A stretch of DNA of 64,000 nucleotides from Fibrobacterota bacterium (GTDB lineage: Bacteria; Fibrobacterota; Chitinivibrionia; Chitinivibrionales; Chitinispirillaceae). Shown here in pieces: positions 16,506 to 26,100 of the stretch (position 1 is its first letter; every line of letters begins with the position of its first letter). The notes below the pieces were generated by a model, which made no database searches, had not been told where the DNA came from, and saw only the letters and a list, made by a program, of their open reading frames with translations. Both the position numbers and the translations under genes were made by a program. The stretch covers positions 1 to 64,000 of the forward strand of contig JAEZKC010000099.1 in the NCBI GenBank assembly GCA_023436205.1, read 5' to 3'.

Positions 16506-18946
16506 TTAGAACGTTTTGTGCCGGGGTTTTTTCCGTCGCGTTTCTTTATTCGTACTCCGGCAAGGGGTTTATTTTCCGAGTTGCCCTTTTTGCGACGACT
16601 GGCTGATTTCGTTTTGGTGGATGTTTCTTCACTTACCGATTCGGAATTCTCCTGAGGGTTCTCCTCGGCGGAAAGCTCAATGAATCTTTGGATTTCCCGA
16701 ATCTTTACCTGTATGCTGCTGTCATCGGGGTCGCGATCCTGAAGCCTTTCATAAATTTGAAGAGCCAGATGCGGCTGCCCCTGTTGGTAGTAGATATCTG
16801 CCAGGGTGGGCGTAAGGACATGATCTGGAAGAGAAAGCGGTTTGTCTCTAAGGTCAATTTCATCACTCGTAGTCGGGGCATCATCTTCGGCAGTATCTGC
16901 AATGTCGGAAATGGTGGGTTCGACTGAATCCTCGGAGGTGAAAAGCTCTCGTATTCTCTCCTGCACATCATCACCGGAAATGTTTTCCTCTAAAGGCTGC
17001 ATTTCAGTTGAGCTCTCTACAGACATTATTTCCGAAGGTGCTGTGCTTTCGGAACTCGTCTTCTCGTCTGAAAACAACTCTTCAAGCCTGTCTTCAATGT
17101 CAACCCCTTCCACTTTATCTTCCGAAGAAGGTGCGCTCTTTTCCTCCGAGGCTTCAGATTCACTGCTGAAATTGGAATCCAGGTCCATCAGTTCCATTTT
17201 GTCGGATGATTCGCTATCGCTTGAAGGAAAAAGCTCTTCGAGCCGCTCTTCCACATCTATTCCGGTGACATCCTCTTTTGAGGGGGCTGAGAACTCGTTT
17301 GTGTTCTCCAGCACGAATTCCAGATCTGAAACCTCACTGATTTCAGGCTCCGGTGTACTGGCTTCCTCCTGCTTTTCCGGAAATAGTTCCTCCAGCCTGT
17401 ATTCTACGTCAATCCCGGTAACATCATCACCCTTTTCTTCAGGTGTCTGTATATCCTCAATGCTTAGGATCTCATTGATTTCTGATACTTCGGAAGAAGA
17501 TTTGTCCTCGCTGCTTTCAGGAAAAAGCTCCTCCAGTCTTCCCTCAATATCTGTTCCAGTAACTTCCTCGCTATCAGGTTTAGAATTAATTTCGGGAGCC
17601 GACAGCACTTCATTGATTTCAAAATTGGTGGGTTCTATAACGGAATTTTCCCCAATTTCCGATTCAGGAAATAACTCCACCAGCCTGTTTTCCAGGTCAA
17701 GGCCAGTTACTTCTTCAGAAGGAGCAATTTCTTCAACTTCGGCTGTATTATCCACTGATGATACTTCAGGTGCCGCATCTTCGGCTTCAAGTGGAAAAAG
17801 CTCGTCAATTCTGTTTTCCACATCATCGCCGGTTACCTCTTTTTTCTGTTCTGATTCTTCAGAGAAAAGGTTATCCAGTGTTTCGATGATGTCCTCTCCG
17901 GTTGGACTCTGTATGTGTGCGTTTTCAACCGGAGTATCTATTCCATCCTCGTAAGGTTCCAGGGGAATATCCTGGGGAACAAGGTCGGCTTGATTATTTC
18001 CCCTGGACTGCCTCTCCATGGCCTTGCCGAGTTCACTTCTGTCTATCTGAATGGTTTCCTCAGCTTCAAAGTCAAAGAGATTGCCAGCTGTTTCTGTTTC
18101 GATTACCAGGTCAGGGGCTGGCAGTTCGGGAAAGTCAGGGACACTTTCAATGAGTTCATCACGGTTAAGCTGGATTGTGTCTGCCGATTGCAGACCAAAA
18201 GGCTCCGGCATGCTCTTATCATCACTGAAAAGCTCATCCATTTTGGAGGATATATCGTCGCCACTTATTTCCGTTGGAGCTTCCTGGTGCAAGTCCGGCT
18301 TTGAAACGGTGATAGTTTCCTGCTCACCGAAGATAAGGTCCAGCCGGTCTTCAACATCTTGAGCAGTCGGTTCGGCGGTGGGCTGTTCAATGGGAGCTAT
18401 GGGTGTTTCCGATTGGATTGTATCCAGATTCTGCACATCGGTAAATTCACTGACTCCGGAAGACATGAGGTTCTGCATACTGGAGGAGACATCCGGGACA
18501 CTGATTTCCAGAATTTCGAACATGTCCTTACGAACAGACAGATCAAATTGGGAAGCAAGTTGCCGCAGGGATGGGTTTTCCGGTTCCATTTCAAGCAGAA
18601 GATGATAGAGCTGTCCAGCTCTCTCACGTTGCCCCTGTTCATTGAAAATGTCTGCCAGCATTTTGATCGCGGCATGGTTCTTTCGATCTGAAAGGCATAC
18701 CTTTTTAAGTTCACCGGCAGCAGCCGAATAGTTTTTCTGCTCGATGTAGCAACGGCCAAGAATCAGTCTTGCAGTGCTATAATTGGGGTGTTGTGCAAGC
18801 CCTTCAATGCACAGATCAATTGCCTGTCGGAGATCTCCTCTTCTGCGGTATGCGTCGGCGAGTCTGGAAAAAACACGTGAATTAGGATTGCTTTTCAGTT
18901 TGTTTTCCAGTGTTTGTACCGACATTTCCGCTGACTGTGCTAACAT
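16502..18946 (-). CDS. Acidic TPR protein with ten LEELFP-type repeats
   Basis: An 814-residue protein. TPR helices occupy about residues 10-135 (for example AIDLCIEGLAQHPNYSTARLILGRCY), a long acidic region follows, and a further TPR-like pair lies near 720-765 (LADIYYQQGQPHLALQIYERLQDRDPDD). The C-terminus is highly basic. The acidic region has about ten copies of a short motif, consensus VTGxDVExRLEELFPE, separated by Ser/Glu-rich spacers of varying length. No signal peptide is seen, so it is probably cytosolic. It heads the tight group with the M24 peptidase and PilT-like ATPase. GGGAGG lies 7 bp before the ATG. I know no named family for the whole protein. Confidence 0.85.
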   Translation of the reverse strand: MLAQSAEMSVQTLENKLKSNPNSRVFSRLADAYRRRGDLRQAIDLCIEGLAQHPNYSTARLILGRCYIEQKNYSAAAGELKKVCLSDRKNHAAIKMLADIFNEQGQRERAGQLYHLLLEMEPENPSLRQLASQFDLSVRKDMFEILEISVPDVSSSMQNLMSSGVSEFTDVQNLDTIQSETPIAPIEQPTAEPTAQDVEDRLDLIFGEQETITVSKPDLHQEAPTEISGDDISSKMDELFSDDKSMPEPFGLQSADTIQLNRDELIESVPDFPELPAPDLVIETETAGNLFDFEAEETIQIDRSELGKAMERQSRGNNQADLVPQDIPLEPYEDGIDTPVENAHIQSPTGEDIIETLDNLFSEESEQKKEVTGDDVENRIDELFPLEAEDAAPEVSSVDNTAEVEEIAPSEEVTGLDLENRLVELFPESEIGENSVIEPTNFEINEVLSAPEINSKPDSEEVTGTDIEGRLEELFPESSEDKSSSEVSEINEILSIEDIQTPEEKGDDVTGIDVEYRLEELFPEKQEEASTPEPEISEVSDLEFVLENTNEFSAPSKEDVTGIDVEERLEELFPSSDSESSDKMELMDLDSNFSSESEASEEKSAPSSEDKVEGVDIEDRLEELFSDEKTSSESTAPSEIMSVESSTEMQPLEENISGDDVQERIRELFTSEDSVEPTISDIADTAEDDAPTTSDEIDLRDKPLSLPDHVLTPTLADIYYQQGQPHLALQIYERLQDRDPDDSSIQVKIREIQRFIELSAEENPQENSESVSEETSTKTKSASRRKKGNSENKPLAGVRIKKRDGKNPGTKRSK
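16930..18370 (-). repeat. Degenerate intragenic repeats encoding (D/E)-R-(L/I)-EELF
   Basis: Ten copies within the TPR gene encode variants such as DVEDRLDLIF, DISSKMDELF, DVENRIDELF, DIEGRLEELF and DVQERIRELF. The core keeps D, an amphipathic helix of about 12 residues, and LF followed by an acidic or Pro-Glu tail. Spacing is irregular, about 45-70 residues, and the DNA is diverged. This suggests the peptide motif itself is under selection rather than recent slippage. Confidence 0.85.
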
Positions 18947-19028
18947 GCAAAGGCCTCCCGTTTACTCAAAAAAATTCCAGTATATACACTTAATCATACT
19001 ATAATGTATGGTGTTGTTCAAATTGATT

Positions 19029-19514
19029 CTAATTTGAGCGGATTCTTGTAACTATTGAACTGGTTGAGTACCCATTAAGGTATGAAACGATTTCGACCCT
19101 GCCGCCGTTTCGTTCGACAGTTTCCCGCTCAAGTATATCATGAGTGTAATCCCCACCCTTGACATGGATGTCCGGTTTGAGAATTTCCAGAAAAGCTCTG
19201 GGATCATCTTCTTTGAAAATAAACGCCCCGAAAACCATTTTCAAGGAACCTACAACCAGAAGTCTGTCATTTTCCTTCTGAACCGGTCGCCCGGAACCTT
19301 TCAGTTTCCTTACAGTCTCGTCCGCATTCACACCCACGACCAGCATATCTCCCAGTGCTGCTGATTCGGAAAGATAGCGAACATGGCCGGAATGGATAAG
19401 ATCAAAGCAGCCGTTTGTGGTTACCAGTTTTTTACCTTGTTCCCGAAAAGGCTTAAGGATTGAAAACATTTCGGAAACGTCCGCAGCGATATGCGTTTCA
19501 AAAGTTGAATTCAT
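19029..19514 (-). CDS. rfaE2: D-beta-heptose-1-phosphate adenylyltransferase
   Basis: A 161-residue nucleotidyltransferase. I start at the ATG at 19514; the reading frame stays open further upstream, but that extension has no conserved content. The N-terminal GCFDLIHSGHVRYL contains the HxGH motif, and VKGGDYTHD near residue 118 is typical of the adenylyltransferase half of HldE. It makes ADP-heptose for the LPS core. The kinase half is absent, so a separate kinase must exist elsewhere. It supports a Gram-negative envelope with heptose. Confidence 0.9.
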   Translation of the reverse strand: MNSTFETHIAADVSEMFSILKPFREQGKKLVTTNGCFDLIHSGHVRYLSESAALGDMLVVGVNADETVRKLKGSGRPVQKENDRLLVVGSLKMVFGAFIFKEDDPRAFLEILKPDIHVKGGDYTHDILERETVERNGGRVEIVSYLNGYSTSSIVTRIRSN

Positions 19515-19653
19515 CAGTGCACCCTGGATAAAAAGATAAAAATAGCTTTTGGGAGAACTGTGTTGCCTAATGAACGCTAATATGAATATTATTCTCTGGG
19601 GTGACCTCGGGAAGGTGAGGGGCTGAATGGCGGTTAGCCCCTGTTTGACAGCT

Positions 19654-19998
19654 TCACACTTTTTTGGAAGATACTTTCGCTTTGGATTTGCTGGTTTTTT
19701 TACTTCCATTTTTTGGGGCTGCCGTCTCAATCTGCATTTGCTCATTAATGATCCGGTAGGCTTGTGAAATGGAAATTTTGTGTTTGCGGGCGATCTGGGT
19801 TCCGGCCATTCCCTCTGTGTAAAGTTGAATGATTTCCTGATTTCGATCTTTGTTTTTGTCAGCAACAGGAGGAATGCCATATTTGGTTCTGAGCTGATGA
19901 ATAGCTTGTCTGGTAACACCAAAAAGCTTCCCGATGGCATCATCTGTCTTGTACTTTTTCTGCAATTTTTCCAGCTGACTTTTGCTTATCTTTGCCAT
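19654..19998 (-). CDS. Small double helix-turn-helix protein with basic tail
   Basis: A 114-residue protein. One HTH is at about residues 18-42 (DDAIGKLFGVTRQAIHQLRTKYG) and a second resolvase-like HTH at about 52-82 (EIIQLYTEGMAGTQIARKHKISISQAYRIINE). A Lys/Ser-rich tail follows. The ATG at 19998 sits 9-10 bp after AGGAGGT; a TTG two codons earlier is too close. The fused pair of HTH units without an effector domain suggests a DNA-binding architectural or regulatory protein. No target is evident. Confidence 0.8.
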   Translation of the reverse strand: MAKISKSQLEKLQKKYKTDDAIGKLFGVTRQAIHQLRTKYGIPPVADKNKDRNQEIIQLYTEGMAGTQIARKHKISISQAYRIINEQMQIETAAPKNGSKKTSKSKAKVSSKKV

Positions 19999-20170
19999 TG
20001 TCAAACCACCTCCTGCTCTGAAAGGTATAGTTCTGTTGTTACAGACAGGAAAATATCTTCAGCATATTCGCAAAATCAAGCTATTGATAAAAAAAATTCC
20101 TATAGTGAAGAAAAAAAAGTTGTTTTTGATTAGCAAAGGAGAATGGTGGCGGGCATTATCAGGTGGTATC

Positions 20171-20207
20171 AAAAAAAGAAGGACAGCAGCTTTACCTACT
20201 GTCCTTC
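20171..20207 (-). terminator. Rho-independent terminator after tRNA-Arg
   Basis: On the minus strand a 9-bp stem (GAAGGACAG with its complement) encloses a 12-nt loop and is followed by seven T. It begins about 10 bp after the tRNA 3' end. Confidence 0.92.
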
Positions 20208-20217
20208 AGATTTTAAG

Positions 20218-20291
20218 TACGGCCATAGGGAGTCGAACCCCAAACCTTCTGATCCGTAGTCAGATGCTCTATCCAATTGAGCTATGGCCGC
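20218..20291 (-). tRNA. tRNA-Arg (anticodon ACG)
   Basis: The cloverleaf is complete: D arm CTCAATTGGATAGAG, anticodon arm CTGACTACGGATCAG giving ACG, T arm with loop TTCGACT, and A73. CCA is not encoded. The first acceptor pair is G1-U72, a wobble pair. A34 is expected to be edited to inosine to read CGN codons. Confidence 0.95.
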
Positions 20292-20395
20292 AAGAAATTT
20301 CAATCAGTGCCATAATATACTACCATCGCCTTTGGATGTCAAAGAAAAATGAGGCTGATTGTGATCTTTTTCTTCGTGAAAAATCCCCTATTAGC

Positions 20396-20423
20396 TTGAC
20401 AGTCTGTGCCTTGTATGTATAAT
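20396..20423 (+). promoter_or_regulatory. Sigma-70 promoter for the motor/exopolysaccharide operon
   Basis: A consensus TTGACA (20396-20401), a 16-bp spacer and a consensus TATAAT (20418-20423) point at the operon that starts at 20586. Transcription from about 20430 would leave a leader of roughly 155 nt. Both hexamers are perfect, so basal activity could be high unless repressed. The first gene encodes an HTH protein that is an obvious candidate regulator. Confidence 0.8.
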
Positions 20424-20585
20424 ATGTTATACGGTGAAATGACTGATTTTTTGAACGATCATGCGGATAGGGTAAAAAAAGAAAAATCAATCGCTTGCAT
20501 ATCACAACAGAATGTGTTTTGTTGATAAACCGTGCCGCACAGGTAGTGTAGGCCTGGCCTGTTACGTGAGAGGGAGTAGGGAAAA

Positions 20586-20849
20586 GTGGAAGGGTATTTA
20601 ACATCTGGTCAGGTTGCCAGAAAACTGAGAATCTCGGTATCAACGCTGAAGCGGTGGTTGGAAGATCCCGGTAATTCAGTTTCTGACACCAGAAATGCGT
20701 TCGGATGGCGTCTTTTTGATGAGAATGCAGTCGAGGAGCTTAGGAAGTACAAGCGCTCCATCAAAAAGCAGGGAAGAAGGTTTTCCGGAAAAACGCTTGT
20801 GCCAGTCACGCAGCGACTGGAAGAAGTGATGGAGAGCTCGGCAATATGA
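20586..20849 (+). CDS. MerR/excisionase-like HTH protein
   Basis: An 87-residue protein starting at GTG with GGGAGTAGGG upstream. Residues 4-60 form a winged-HTH of the MerR/BldC/excisionase type: LTSGQVARKLRISVSTLKRWLED followed by a wing (GWRLFDENAVEELRKY). The tail is basic. There is no ligand-binding domain. It is the first gene after the promoter and overlaps the next gene by 4 bp, so it is likely an autoregulator or activator of the whole cluster. An excisionase role is unlikely because no integrase is near. Confidence 0.82.
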   Translation: MEGYLTSGQVARKLRISVSTLKRWLEDPGNSVSDTRNAFGWRLFDENAVEELRKYKRSIKKQGRRFSGKTLVPVTQRLEEVMESSAI

Positions 20850-21901
20850 AATTCCGGACTGAAGTGCTGGTTCTCGTTCTTTTCGCCTTTACACTCAGTG
20901 CCCAGACTGTAAAGAGGGGTAGAAATGAGGGAACCTCCAACATCCCCGCATCCAATGTCGCCGGCCACGGTAATATCACCGTTGGCAGTGGTTTGATGGG
21001 TGGGGTGTTTATAAACGGGTTTCAGTCACAGGCTTCTGCGAGCATGAAGGTCGGAATTGGCAATAATCTGCAGCTTTCGGCTTCAAGCAGCTTTCCCGGT
21101 TTATCGAGTTTCGGCTGCATCTCCTCCAGTCTTCAGATTACCTTACCCGGTAATGACCGTCTTCGCTTCCTGGGGATGAGTGCTTTGGGGCAACTTTACC
21201 TTTCTATGGAGGGCGATACTATTAGCGCTTCTGCTAGACAAGGCAAGCCAGATTACAATTCGTTCATTATTCCCTCCTGTGTTGTCGACCTGGATTTTAT
21301 CTCCCTTTTCAACACGTTCCCCTTAAAGCTATATGGGTATTTTAGTCTGGCAGATGCGCCGGAACTGCTGTTCCGGTATGATCAGATCTCTTTTCGGGCA
21401 GCTGTTGAATGGAAACTTTATAAGCATAGCTACTATGTTGATCTGGGATATGGGCTGTATAAACAAAAAAGGTGGAATAATCTGGATGGGGATAAAAAGT
21501 ATGAGCAGAGGGTTATGTGGGTTGAGCCCGGAGGTAGAATGCGGCTTGGAGAAGGATTTTCAGTACTGGGTTCATTAAGGCTGCTGATGTTTAACGATGT
21601 AAAGCTGGTTAACGGACTTGAACCTGCTCATTTCCAGGCACAAGTTGGATTAGAAATGCCTCTTTTGTATAAGGAAACCAAAACCGAGGCTGTGAGATCA
21701 TTGATCTTCATAGAACAGGAAGAGATACGACAAAAAGATTTGATCAGTAGAAATATCGAACAGCGCGAAACATTCAGAATGAAAATCGATCCGTTTATTG
21801 ACGAGCAGGCTGATTCCTCTTCGACTACCAAAGAGGACATTAGAAAAAGAAGAGAAGAAATCGATGCTAAAATGAGGGAAATTGAACAGTTGCTTCAATA
21901 A
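20846..21901 (+). CDS. Outer-membrane protein A of motor cluster
   Basis: A 351-residue protein with a signal peptide (residues 1-19, cleavage near LSAQ-T), a central region of alternating strands typical of an outer-membrane barrel (about 40-270), and a charged helical C-terminal tail (about 275-351, ending in KRREEIDAKMREIEQLLQ) likely to form a periplasmic coiled coil. Its N-terminal motif (RGRNEGTSNIPASNVAGHGN) parallels that of the next gene (RDRGEAYGTLYGANTTGPGD), so the two look like diverged paralogues. I infer a role like the GltA/GltB/GltH barrels of Myxococcus, from context and not from direct homology. Confidence 0.75.
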   Translation: MKFRTEVLVLVLFAFTLSAQTVKRGRNEGTSNIPASNVAGHGNITVGSGLMGGVFINGFQSQASASMKVGIGNNLQLSASSSFPGLSSFGCISSSLQITLPGNDRLRFLGMSALGQLYLSMEGDTISASARQGKPDYNSFIIPSCVVDLDFISLFNTFPLKLYGYFSLADAPELLFRYDQISFRAAVEWKLYKHSYYVDLGYGLYKQKRWNNLDGDKKYEQRVMWVEPGGRMRLGEGFSVLGSLRLLMFNDVKLVNGLEPAHFQAQVGLEMPLLYKETKTEAVRSLIFIEQEEIRQKDLISRNIEQRETFRMKIDPFIDEQADSSSTTKEDIRKRREEIDAKMREIEQLLQ

Positions 21902-21914
21902 CAGCCAGGATTCT

Positions 21915-23117
21915 ATGAAACGTACTGTAGCTTTGTTTACATTTGCTGTCCTTTGTATAACTCTCGGCCTGTATGCCCAGGGGAGTGTCATTCGAGACAG
22001 GGGAGAAGCTTACGGGACTCTTTATGGAGCAAATACTACTGGACCAGGTGATATCTGGCTTGGAGGGACTTTATTGGGTCATGTTTGGGATGATGCGCCT
22101 GCAAATATTCAGGGACCGGAATCTGAGAGAAAACGATGGGTTTCTAATGTAAGGATATTTGCTGAAGCGAGTATGAACGCCGGTTTACTTGATAATCTCA
22201 TGCTCTCTATCGATAGCAGGCTTTTAGGCTGGGGTTGGAAGCCTGGATGGGTCTCAGGGGCATTCAAGTATACTCCCATTGACAACAAGGATCTCCGGTT
22301 AAGCGGGCTTGCCCTTATGTTGAAAATGAATTATAACGTGACTGAAGGCCCTCCAACTATCGGTGGATATCGGGGCTTTATGCCTGAAGGGTTCACTGTA
22401 CAAGGGTTTGTGGCTGAACCCTGGGCTATTTACGAATTAGATCTGCTCTCAAAAATAAGCTCCGTCCCTCTTCGGGTCATGGTGAATGTGGGATTTCGTT
22501 TCCCTTTTGAAAGAGCTTCCTGCTGGCAAACTCTTTTCAAAGCCGGAATAGTATTTAATGGTTATGACTACGACTTCTTTACTTACTATACACTTGAGGC
22601 TTTTGATAATTTTTCCGAACCGATGGCTTTCCCAATGGGAGGAAAGAAGCATCTTGTCTATTTTACAGAAAACCCAAGTTACATCACTGTGGGTGGCAAT
22701 ATCAGATATGAAGGTGGAGCATACCTCACTTTTTCCGTTCCATTATTATTGAGTGTCAACCAGCAATCAAGAATCAACAGGCATGATTTATCAATGCTCA
22801 ACCAGAGAATAGTTGAAGCTTTTCCGGATGAGGTTAAAAGGGGAATCAAAGATCCATTCGACCCCTGGTTTGTTAAATGGAAGATCGTGGCAACTGCAAC
22901 AATACCGCTGAAGTATAAAGCAACCAGTACAGAGATGCTTAGAAACTATCTGCTGTTGAAAAATAGAAAGGAAAGAAAAACCATTGATTTCGATCAGCGT
23001 CTCAACAGTTTGGAAAAACAGAATGATAGAGAGCTGGGAGAAAATGAAGAGGATGATGGACAACAGAGGCTCGAAGAGATAAAAAAGAGAAGGGAAAAGG
23101 TTCTTTTAGAGGATTAG
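21915..23117 (+). CDS. Outer-membrane protein B of motor cluster
   Basis: A 400-residue protein. I start at the ATG at 21915, which gives a clean signal peptide (MKRTVALFTFAVLCITLGLYAQ); an in-frame start at 21882 would add 11 residues lying inside the previous gene. Residues 30-330 are strand-rich with many Gly and aromatic residues, as in a barrel. The last 60 residues are charged and helical, ending in EEIKKRREKVLLED, as in its upstream neighbour. Only 13 bp separate it from the preceding gene. Confidence 0.75.
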   Translation: MKRTVALFTFAVLCITLGLYAQGSVIRDRGEAYGTLYGANTTGPGDIWLGGTLLGHVWDDAPANIQGPESERKRWVSNVRIFAEASMNAGLLDNLMLSIDSRLLGWGWKPGWVSGAFKYTPIDNKDLRLSGLALMLKMNYNVTEGPPTIGGYRGFMPEGFTVQGFVAEPWAIYELDLLSKISSVPLRVMVNVGFRFPFERASCWQTLFKAGIVFNGYDYDFFTYYTLEAFDNFSEPMAFPMGGKKHLVYFTENPSYITVGGNIRYEGGAYLTFSVPLLLSVNQQSRINRHDLSMLNQRIVEAFPDEVKRGIKDPFDPWFVKWKIVATATIPLKYKATSTEMLRNYLLLKNRKERKTIDFDQRLNSLEKQNDRELGENEEDDGQQRLEEIKKRREKVLLED

Positions 23118-23122
23118 TTGCA

Positions 23123-26100
23123 ATGAAAACAGTAAAACAGAATATTGTCTTTCGTTTAAAAGGGGCAGCACTGCTGTCTCTTGTTCTGTTTTCTTTTCTG
23201 TTTTCTTCCGATTTGCATGATATATGGAGGACCAGGGAAAATCAGGTGCTGCGGTTTGGTTCCCAGTGGGAAAAAATCGGTATGCTGAATCAGGAACTTA
23301 TGGAAGTTTCAGATGTGCTTTCGGATATTCGTGACCTGCAGCTCTTTCCATCTGAGCTTACTAGAATTGATAACAGCACTATGATCTCCATCGACAGAAA
23401 AATGGAGGCTGCTGAAAAAAAATGTACAGCACTGAAAACAAAAGTAAATGCCTTGAGGCCTCCGTTGATCGATGCGATGTCCATATTAAGGGAAATGGTT
23501 GTAAATGAACCTGTAGATGGGATGTTTGAAGTTTTGGAACGGCAGGACCTTGAACGGATATCAGAAATGATTGAAGTCAAAAATGCTATCGATTCTCTCT
23601 GGGGAGGAATAGACAGGTTATTTGGAACATTAACTGTTTCCATGGGAATAGATGAACAGAAAATCAATCAACCTTCAGAAAAAGAGGAATTCGTTCAGAT
23701 TCTCAAGGCAAGTCTTGGCCAGCGTTCCGAAACCAGTTACCAGAAGTTGAATTTCATTAAAAATGCTCTAGTGAACAGAAGCAATCTAGCCCAGGCACGG
23801 GAGATGTACCTCGTCGAGAATCGGCGAATACGTGAGTACCTTAAAGATGAAAAGTATGAAATATCGCGTAAAAAGACACTTGATCTCATTAAAAGGTATG
23901 AAGGGCGGGTTGGTCTTGATGAATTGAATCTGCAACTTGCAAGGGTCAATTTTGCCTTGGGCAATTATCCAGCGGTTATTACTATTGCTTCGAAGATTAC
24001 TGAAGGGTCAAAATCAGCAGAAAAAGTATTTCCCTACCTATTGCAGAGCTTGTATTCGCTTCACAAATATAATGAAGTATGGGCCAGTGGAAAACAGAGT
24101 GAACTATTGCAACAAAGAGGTGCAGCTAAAAACCTGCTGCTGTGGCTTGTACTGGAAAGTGGAATAGCGCTGCAGAAAAAAGAGGACTACAGTAAACGAG
24201 CTTCAGCAATTGAAAAAGGCTCACCGTATGCTATTCATGTTTTACACGCTTTCGCCCGGTCCTTTCTGGTGCAGAATGATACTGCAATGGCCTTTTCGGT
24301 ACTCGAAAGTGCTCTTAAAGTTAAACCGGTTTCTGACAACGATAAAAAGGCTTTCTATGAAGTTAAGCTTACCATGGCAGAGCTGTTCTATGAATCTGGT
24401 GCATTCGAAAATGCACTTGCCATCTTTTTTCCGATGCTTAAGGAAGAAGTGGAAATCGATAGAGTGCTTACAGGTGTGGCATGGTGCTATTTTGGAATGG
24501 GAGCAGACGAGAAAGCCGAAAATGCTCTTCGTAAGCTTATTAACCAGAAACCGGAATCACCTCTTGCAGCTGAAGCTATATTTACATTAGCTAAAAGACT
24601 TCTTCAGAAGGCAAATACTGAGTGGGAAAAAAATGTATTTCTCAGCTCTGAGGAGAAGCGTTTATCCAATTTCCTTGAAAGGGTTAAAGAGGCTGCAGCA
24701 GAAAATCCTTCCGAAAGGAAATTCTTGCAGGCAGCATCCGAATTGGAACTTCTTTTGGAACGAATCAGAGGTGAAAAGCATCCCGGGTATAATGATATCG
24801 CTTCAATTTATGCCCGGGTAAACAAGATTATAAACATGCTTACGACCTACTACGCATCCGGTTCATTTCAGGAAGTCCGCTTCACTCAAAAGCGCGAGCA
24901 GCTTCTTTTGGTCCTCGATTCTTTGATGATCGATGTCAATGAGGCTGAAAGTAAGCATATTGTGAAAGTAAGCAGGTTGGAAACGGTGACCCGCAACAGG
25001 GATAGAATTAAAGCTGTTGTGGATGAAATGAATATATTTAAAATTGATGTTATGCTTGATCGGTTTAAATGGGAAAGGGAGTACCTTGACTGGCAAAAAG
25101 GCCAGTTGCATCTCAAAGTTGATTCCAGTACAGCTTCTGCACTCGACTCAATATTAAAACGGGAAGAATCGATAAAAAGGCAGGCTTATAAAGATCTGAC
25201 AGCAAGAATAAAAACAGCTTTGCAATCTGAGATGAAAATTGAGGATCAAGCCTACTTGCGCTACCACCTTGCAGAATTGCATTATTCGGAAGAAAATGAC
25301 AATTACAGTCGCGAGGTGGACAATTATGAAGCTAACCTTGAAATCTACAACGACCTCATTTCCAAACAGGACACAGGTCTTGTAAAAAGAATCGCCGCAC
25401 CTGCTTTACCCGTGCTGAGCCATGGCAAAAGCCTATCGGAGTTTCGCAAGGTGATTAAACTTCAATCGGATTCACAGGTTACTGCGGCCGCGCTATACAG
25501 TATGGGGTGGTGTTTTAATGATCTATCTCAGTTCGACAGTGCTTTTCATTACATGCGAACGGTCGCGGTAGACTATCCTGCCAGCTCCCATGCGGCTCAG
25601 GCCTGGATGTACTGTGGGGAATATCATTTCGACAAATCTGAACTTGATGAAGCAATCAAGTGTTATCATTCCGTTTTAAAGTACCCTGAAAGTGATTATT
25701 TCGATCAGGCTTTGTATAAGCTTGCCTGGACCCAGTATCGCCTGTCCAATCCGGAGAAGGCAATCAGTTCCTTTCTTGCGCTTGTTGAGCTCGGGGATGG
25801 AACGAAAGCTGGTGCCTTACTCGAAAAGGAATCTATGGATTATATAGCCATAAGCTTCAGTGAAACAGATATTTCAGGAGATCAGGGGCTGCAGAAGGCG
25901 GTAACTTTTGTAAATAAGTTCGGCGATCCTGAGAAAGGATACCGTATTCTCGAGCGACTTGCGGGCGTGTATAGAGATCAGGGTCGTTATGATATGGCGA
26001 GCAAAACGTATAAAACCATTCTCAAAATGTACCCTCAACATCCACAGAATCCGCTGCTTGAAAGTCAATTACTTGCTATTTCGGAACGCGGAAAATCTCC

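Noticed and set aside
16842..17954. Long Ser-rich open frame on the plus strand
   Set aside because: It is the complement of the acidic Glu/Ser-rich repeats of the TPR gene; there is no ribosome site and composition follows from the opposite strand.
19515..19943. N-terminal extension of the heptose adenylyltransferase
   Set aside because: The frame is open, but the extension has no domain pattern and normal family members start at the ATG at 19514.
20586..20849. Phage excisionase
   Set aside because: The HTH resembles excisionases, but no integrase, att site or other phage gene lies near, and it is fused to the motor operon.
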